From: Nocardia sp. NRRL S-836
GTDB taxonomy: Bacteria > Actinomycetota > Actinomycetes > Mycobacteriales > Pseudonocardiaceae
Direction of reading: 5' to 3'
DNA length: 64,000 nt
Assembly (NCBI RefSeq): GCF_001279525.1
Contig: NZ_LGDY01000002.1
Location: 82,090 to 146,089, forward strand
A program made the translations under genes and the position numbers. The notes beneath the pieces are model-generated. The model made no database searches. It was not told the DNA's origin and saw only the letters and a program-made list of their open reading frames with translations. Below, one piece after another: positions 60,333-64,000 of this stretch (its first letter is position 1; each line of letters opens with the position of its first letter).

Positions 60333-62504
60333 TCACGCGTTCCGCAGTGGCGCGTGGTACTTCTCGAAGGCCCGGTAGAGGCCGATCACGGCCTGGCCGT
60401 ACGACTCGGCACCGTTGTACTTCGTCAGGATCCGCTGGACCTCGGCCTCGGTCGTGTTCAGGTGCGGCAGCGCGATGCCGAGGTTCGACGCCTCGTACAT
60501 GCACACCATCAGGATGATGGTGATGTTGAACTCGTTGTCGTCCTTCAGCTGCCGCCACACGGTCATGCGGTCGTCCCGTGAGTCCGGGTTGAGCTTCGCG
60601 CCGTTGAGGAGGTTGCGGTCGATGGCGAAGTTGCGGGCATACGTGCCGGTGCTGCCGAAGATCTGGCCGATGCCGGTGCTGCAGTCGTCCTTGAGCCCGG
60701 CCTGCACGGCGTCCTCCGCGACCGGGTCGAGGAGGTTGGTCTTGGCCAGCTCCCACATCATGATCGCCTGCACCAGCGCCTTGCGGGCGCGGTAGGTCTG
60801 CGCCAGCCGGGTGCAGAAGCGGTCGAACACCAGGACCCGGTCCAGCGCCTGCGTCGTCGTGAAGATCCGCCCCGCGTCCTCGCCGGAGCCGCCGGACTCC
60901 GGGACGCCGATCGACTGGAGGTACGACTGGACGTCGCCCAGCAACGCGCCGCGCTGCGCCATGTCGAAGTCGACGTCCTGCCTGCCCTGCGGGATGTTCG
61001 GCGGGTCGAAGGAGCTCTGCCCCACGTCGCGGCCGGACGCGATGTTGTTGTCGATCTCGATGAAGCCGTCGCCGGAACCGACCGGGATCGTGGAGATCTG
61101 GTCGAACGCCCAGTCCGGCGGCAGCGGGTAGCCGAGGTTGCCGGAGAACCCGGTCGACATGTCGCACACGAAGCTCGCGCTGGTCAGACCGGCGGCACGC
61201 ACCCGGCTGCAGACGTTGCGCGGGCCGTAGATGCCGATCTGGAAACCGACGCCGAACTGGTCCATCACCGACTTGATGCCCTCGAAGTGCGGGATGATGT
61301 TGTCGGTGACCTGGTAGTCGTAGGCGTCGTAGTCGACAGCGAAGTAGATCCGCGTGCCGCGCTTGAACCCGTAGAACTTGGCGCGGTCGATCGCCGCGAA
61401 CGCGTCACCACGGCCCTGCGCCCGGTTGAAGTACGCGGCCTCGCCACCGTAGGTCTGGTAGATCGGGAAGACCCGCAGCCCGTTGCCGGTGATGACGCTC
61501 AGCTCGCCGTCCTGGATCTTCTTGTTCAGCGTGGTGTTCGGCACGTTGGACAGGTAGCGCCCCACGTACAGGTACCCCTGCTGCCGCAACGCCTGCGCCC
61601 GCGCCGTGGTGATCTGGGTGACGCAGTCGAGCGCCGTGCCCCTGCGGCTGTCGTCCCCGGTGGAGACCAGCAGCGAGGCCCACGTCTGGAAGTCGCCCTT
61701 GCCGGTCTCCGGCAGCACGCAGAAGCGCTGGAACGTCAGCACCTGCGCGGCCAGCTCCGCCGTGAAGACGCTGTCGAACACCACGCCGTCGCGCTGGTTC
61801 AGGATCATCGCGGCGCTGAACAGCGACACCCACCGGCCGGAGGACCCGGCCGCCAGCAGGTTGTTCCTGATGCCCTGCTTGGTTCCCGGGCCGAAGACGC
61901 CGTTCGCCACGTCGTCGCTCATGCCGATCTCGAACTGGATCGCGAGCAGCAACGCCTTCTGCACGTCCCGCGAGAAGTAGCCGTCGCACGGGATGATGAA
62001 GAAGTTGCGCCGGTTGACGTAGGTGCCGTTGAGCCAGCGCTGCACCGCGCGCACGTTCTCGCGGCCGCCGTCGATCCGCACGTACGGGTCCATGGTCAGC
62101 AGGCCCTTGAAGACCTTCGGCGTCACGCCGTCGCCGGGGTAGGCGCCGTCGACGCCCATGTCCCGCTTGAGGTTCGTGACCGAGGCCGACATCTCGCTGT
62201 TGAAGACGCCGTTCGGCTCGCCGGCCGAGTAGCCCTTGCAGTACAGGCCGTGCGCGATGATCTTGTTGATCGCGCCGTGCGTGTTGCTGCCGTTGATGTT
62301 CGGGAAGTTCTGCTGCAACGCGCCGAGCGTGCCGGGACCGAACGTGTCCGAATAGGACCCGAGCCGCAGCTCGTGCTGCAGGACCCTGGTGAGCCCGTAC
62401 ATCACGTCCCAGCTCGTCCGGCCGTTCTCCTCGACCTTCGGGATGCCGTCGACGTTGTAGGAGTTGATGAATCGCTGTGCGTCGACGACGCGCTGGTCCA
62501 CCAC
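60333..62504 (-). CDS. DUF1906 (glycoside-hydrolase-like) protein with peptidoglycan-binding-like repeats
   Basis: A 723-residue protein. Residues 1-290 contain repeated segments of peptidoglycan-binding type (DTFGPGTLGALQQNF, NGVFNSEMSASVTNL, NGVFGPGTKQGIRNN). Residues about 298-510 are a DUF1906 domain related to Rv2525c-like glycoside hydrolase folds (GYLYVGRYLSNVPN, IYFAVDYDAYDYQV, QIGIYGPRNVCSRV). A helical C-terminal region follows. No signal peptide is seen, although the domains suggest extracellular action. GTG start at 62504. It is upstream of the M15 peptidase gene on the same strand. Confidence 0.83.
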   Translation of the reverse strand: MVDQRVVDAQRFINSYNVDGIPKVEENGRTSWDVMYGLTRVLQHELRLGSYSDTFGPGTLGALQQNFPNINGSNTHGAINKIIAHGLYCKGYSAGEPNGVFNSEMSASVTNLKRDMGVDGAYPGDGVTPKVFKGLLTMDPYVRIDGGRENVRAVQRWLNGTYVNRRNFFIIPCDGYFSRDVQKALLLAIQFEIGMSDDVANGVFGPGTKQGIRNNLLAAGSSGRWVSLFSAAMILNQRDGVVFDSVFTAELAAQVLTFQRFCVLPETGKGDFQTWASLLVSTGDDSRRGTALDCVTQITTARAQALRQQGYLYVGRYLSNVPNTTLNKKIQDGELSVITGNGLRVFPIYQTYGGEAAYFNRAQGRGDAFAAIDRAKFYGFKRGTRIYFAVDYDAYDYQVTDNIIPHFEGIKSVMDQFGVGFQIGIYGPRNVCSRVRAAGLTSASFVCDMSTGFSGNLGYPLPPDWAFDQISTIPVGSGDGFIEIDNNIASGRDVGQSSFDPPNIPQGRQDVDFDMAQRGALLGDVQSYLQSIGVPESGGSGEDAGRIFTTTQALDRVLVFDRFCTRLAQTYRARKALVQAIMMWELAKTNLLDPVAEDAVQAGLKDDCSTGIGQIFGSTGTYARNFAIDRNLLNGAKLNPDSRDDRMTVWRQLKDDNEFNITIILMVCMYEASNLGIALPHLNTTEAEVQRILTKYNGAESYGQAVIGLYRAFEKYHAPLRNA

Positions 62505-62668
62505 GTCAGGTCCGATCCGTGAGGAGGAGCCGGCTTCGGACGGGCGCGCACGATGTGTTCACTCTTCGTTCCCCCAGGATGTTTCGGGCGTGCGGAAGCA
62601 GCCGGTGGGCGCGGCGGCACGGGGGCCGCCGGCGGTCGGCTCTGGTTCTCAGGCGGTCCGGTGACCGC

Positions 62669-63127
62669 TCAGTGCCACCCGGTGAGCAGCAGCTCGCCGT
62701 TGACGAGCGCGCCCGCGCGGAAGCTGTAGGTCGGGTGGGTGTCCTTGGCCGCACTGGTGATGGTGGCCAGGCCCGCCCGGCTGTTGAACGGGCCGCACTG
62801 CATCCAGCTGTAGCCGCCGTTGATCGACCAGTCCATCCACACCAGGTAGCTGTCGCCGCCGAAGCGGGTGCCGGGCGCCGAGCCGAGGAGCGCCCAGCCC
62901 CTGTTCTGACCGTTGACCTGCCCGAACATCAGGTGCAGGTTGGTGACGGAGTTGCTGCGCTGGTCGACGGTCACGCCGACGAGGTTGTCCGGGATGTCGG
63001 CGAAGCCGTTGGCCCCGCCCGCGCACTGCTCCTTGGTCGCGAACGCGGCGGACGGTGCCGCGACCGTCACGGCCGCCGCCACCAGCACGGCCGCGAGACC
63101 CGCGGTGAGACGTCGCAAAGCATGCAT
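62669..63127 (-). CDS. Secreted hypothetical protein
   Basis: A 152-residue protein with a Sec signal peptide (MHALRRLTAGLAAVLVAAAV..., cleavage near residue 30 after AFA). The mature part has few cysteines (two) and an aromatic-rich middle (YLVWMDWSINGGYSWMQCG). I recognise no family. It is 164 bases upstream of the DUF1906 gene on the same strand and may be expressed with the wall enzymes. Confidence 0.72.
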   Translation of the reverse strand: MHALRRLTAGLAAVLVAAAVTVAAPSAAFATKEQCAGGANGFADIPDNLVGVTVDQRSNSVTNLHLMFGQVNGQNRGWALLGSAPGTRFGGDSYLVWMDWSINGGYSWMQCGPFNSRAGLATITSAAKDTHPTYSFRAGALVNGELLLTGWH

Positions 63128-63521
63128 TCCATTGCCCCCAGGCTGAGTTGCGAAGGTCCAGGTCGGCGTCGGCCGGCACGGGCCGGACGGCGCGCAGGGC
63201 GGTTCGGGCACGGTGAGGTGCGAGCGTCGACGCCCCGGGAGAAGACGTGCGGCCGGAAACCAGGGGTGGCCCGGCGTGACGTCAGGAGGGAGTGGTGGTC
63301 CGACGACGAGCGGAACGGCGGTCGTGGCCGCACAGGACACGCTTCAAGGCGCTCATCGGATCTTCCCCCCAGAAGACGTCCGACAGAAGTTCTCACTCCA
63401 TCGGACTATGAAGTTGCTCTTTCACGTTAGCCATCCGCTCACCCCGGCCACAATCATCCATCCGGCGCAAAGCGGGCCGGTACCGCGACCGCAGTGGCAC
63501 TGAGGGAGAATCTGCTCCGAG
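63128..63521. other. Intergenic region
   Basis: A 394-bp gap between divergent genes. It must hold both promoters. I see no gene or strong repeat in it. Confidence 0.5.
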
Positions 63522-63953
63522 ATGAGCGAAGACGACCTCGTGCTGCTGATCACCGTGGTGGTCGAGGCAGCGGACGAGCACCAGGCGCTGGCCGCGTGCG
63601 CGGCGCTCACCGGCCGCGCCGGGGCGCGGGTGCTGGACGCCCGCGACTGCTCGGACGAGGAGCCGGGGTGCTGGGCGGTCGTCCTCACCGAGGCCAGCAC
63701 CGAGAAGACCACGCACAACGTGTCCGCGGCACTCGCACGGGCGGTGCGGACCTACGTGCGCGGGCTGGGCGAGGGGTTCCCGACGCCGCGGGTGGCGTGC
63801 GAGCCGCCGACGGCGTGGACGGTGCTCGACGAGCCCGAGATGATCAGCGCGCTCGTACCGGGGGCCGAGCGGGTTCTGGTGGAGGCGTGGACCGGGGATG
63901 ACCCTTTCGGGGCAGGCACTGCGCGTGACAAGTCGGCTGGAACACCGCCGTGA
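63522..63953 (+). CDS. Hypothetical protein
   Basis: A 143-residue acidic soluble protein. The alternating strand/helix start (DDLVLLITVVVEAADEHQALAACAALTG) has the look of an ACT- or ferredoxin-like fold, and the rest has no known motif. A GGGAG site precedes the ATG. The function is unknown. Confidence 0.65.
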   Translation: MSEDDLVLLITVVVEAADEHQALAACAALTGRAGARVLDARDCSDEEPGCWAVVLTEASTEKTTHNVSAALARAVRTYVRGLGEGFPTPRVACEPPTAWTVLDEPEMISALVPGAERVLVEAWTGDDPFGAGTARDKSAGTPP

Positions 63954-64000
63954 TTCACCCGGCCGGTCGGCACGCGGGTGCAACTGGCTGTAGGGGCCGG

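Overview
The window is high-GC DNA (roughly 70%) with GTG/TTG starts and many ATGA/GTGA stop-start overlaps. Its gene families (MprAB, iniBAC-type dynamin-like proteins, Eis-like acetyltransferase, LytR-CpsA-Psr, XRE-DUF5753 regulators, Zur-controlled alternative ribosomal proteins) point to a mycolata-related filamentous actinomycete. Pseudonocardiaceae (Lentzea/Saccharothrix-like) is my best guess; this is inferred from gene content and was not tested by a search.

Layout. (1) 253-4388, minus strand: an HtrA/PepD-like protease, a two-component system, a MoaB2/MogA-like protein and a small basic protein. (2) 4446-11724: a divergent sugar locus, with GH42 beta-galactosidase, DeoR-type regulator and GalT on the minus strand and a binding-protein ABC importer on the plus strand. 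(3) 11781-15400: signal peptidase I, the MprA/MprB orthologues and a TRIC-type channel. (4) 15420-19263: a nucleotidyltransferase, an Eis-like acetyltransferase, 3-hydroxyacyl-CoA dehydrogenase, an EthD-like protein and a histidine phosphatase. (5) 19260-21523: a divergent zinc-starvation island with six cysteine-poor ribosomal proteins (L32, L31B; L28, L33, S14, S18) and a CobW-like protein, around one Zur-like box. (6) 21471-29729: a membrane protein, BluB, a TPR-GGDEF protein, a repeat-rich gap, a NarL-type regulator, a PGRP amidase and a large secreted penicillin-acylase-family enzyme with a discoidin-like tail. (7) 30798-33816: a tRNA-Arg(CCT) whose 3' half plus terminator is repeated 2.9 kb downstream, bracketing two membrane-protein genes of lower GC. 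(8) 33840-44454: a metalloprotease-like protein, acetyltransferase, nucleoside hydrolase, LCP protein, a giant HTH/STAND-NTPase/WD40 protein, a glycosyltransferase, a DUF2165-like protein and a PAS-GGDEF protein with a decayed EAL domain. (9) 44587-52672: an iniBAC-like envelope-stress locus (LuxR regulator and Hsp70-like protein divergent from iniB, iniA, iniC). (10) 52679-63953: a GNAT-PhzF fusion, LysR and XRE regulators, an HxlR/NmrA divergent pair, a double gamma-glutamylcyclotransferase-fold protein, secreted proteins and cell-wall enzymes.

Working together: the sugar locus should import and cleave beta-galactosides and pass galactose-1-phosphate to UDP-sugars (no galK is visible here). 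The zinc island should swap zinc-containing ribosomal proteins for zinc-free paralogues. The HtrA, MprAB, LCP, amidase, M15 peptidase and Ini genes give the window a strong cell-envelope maintenance theme.
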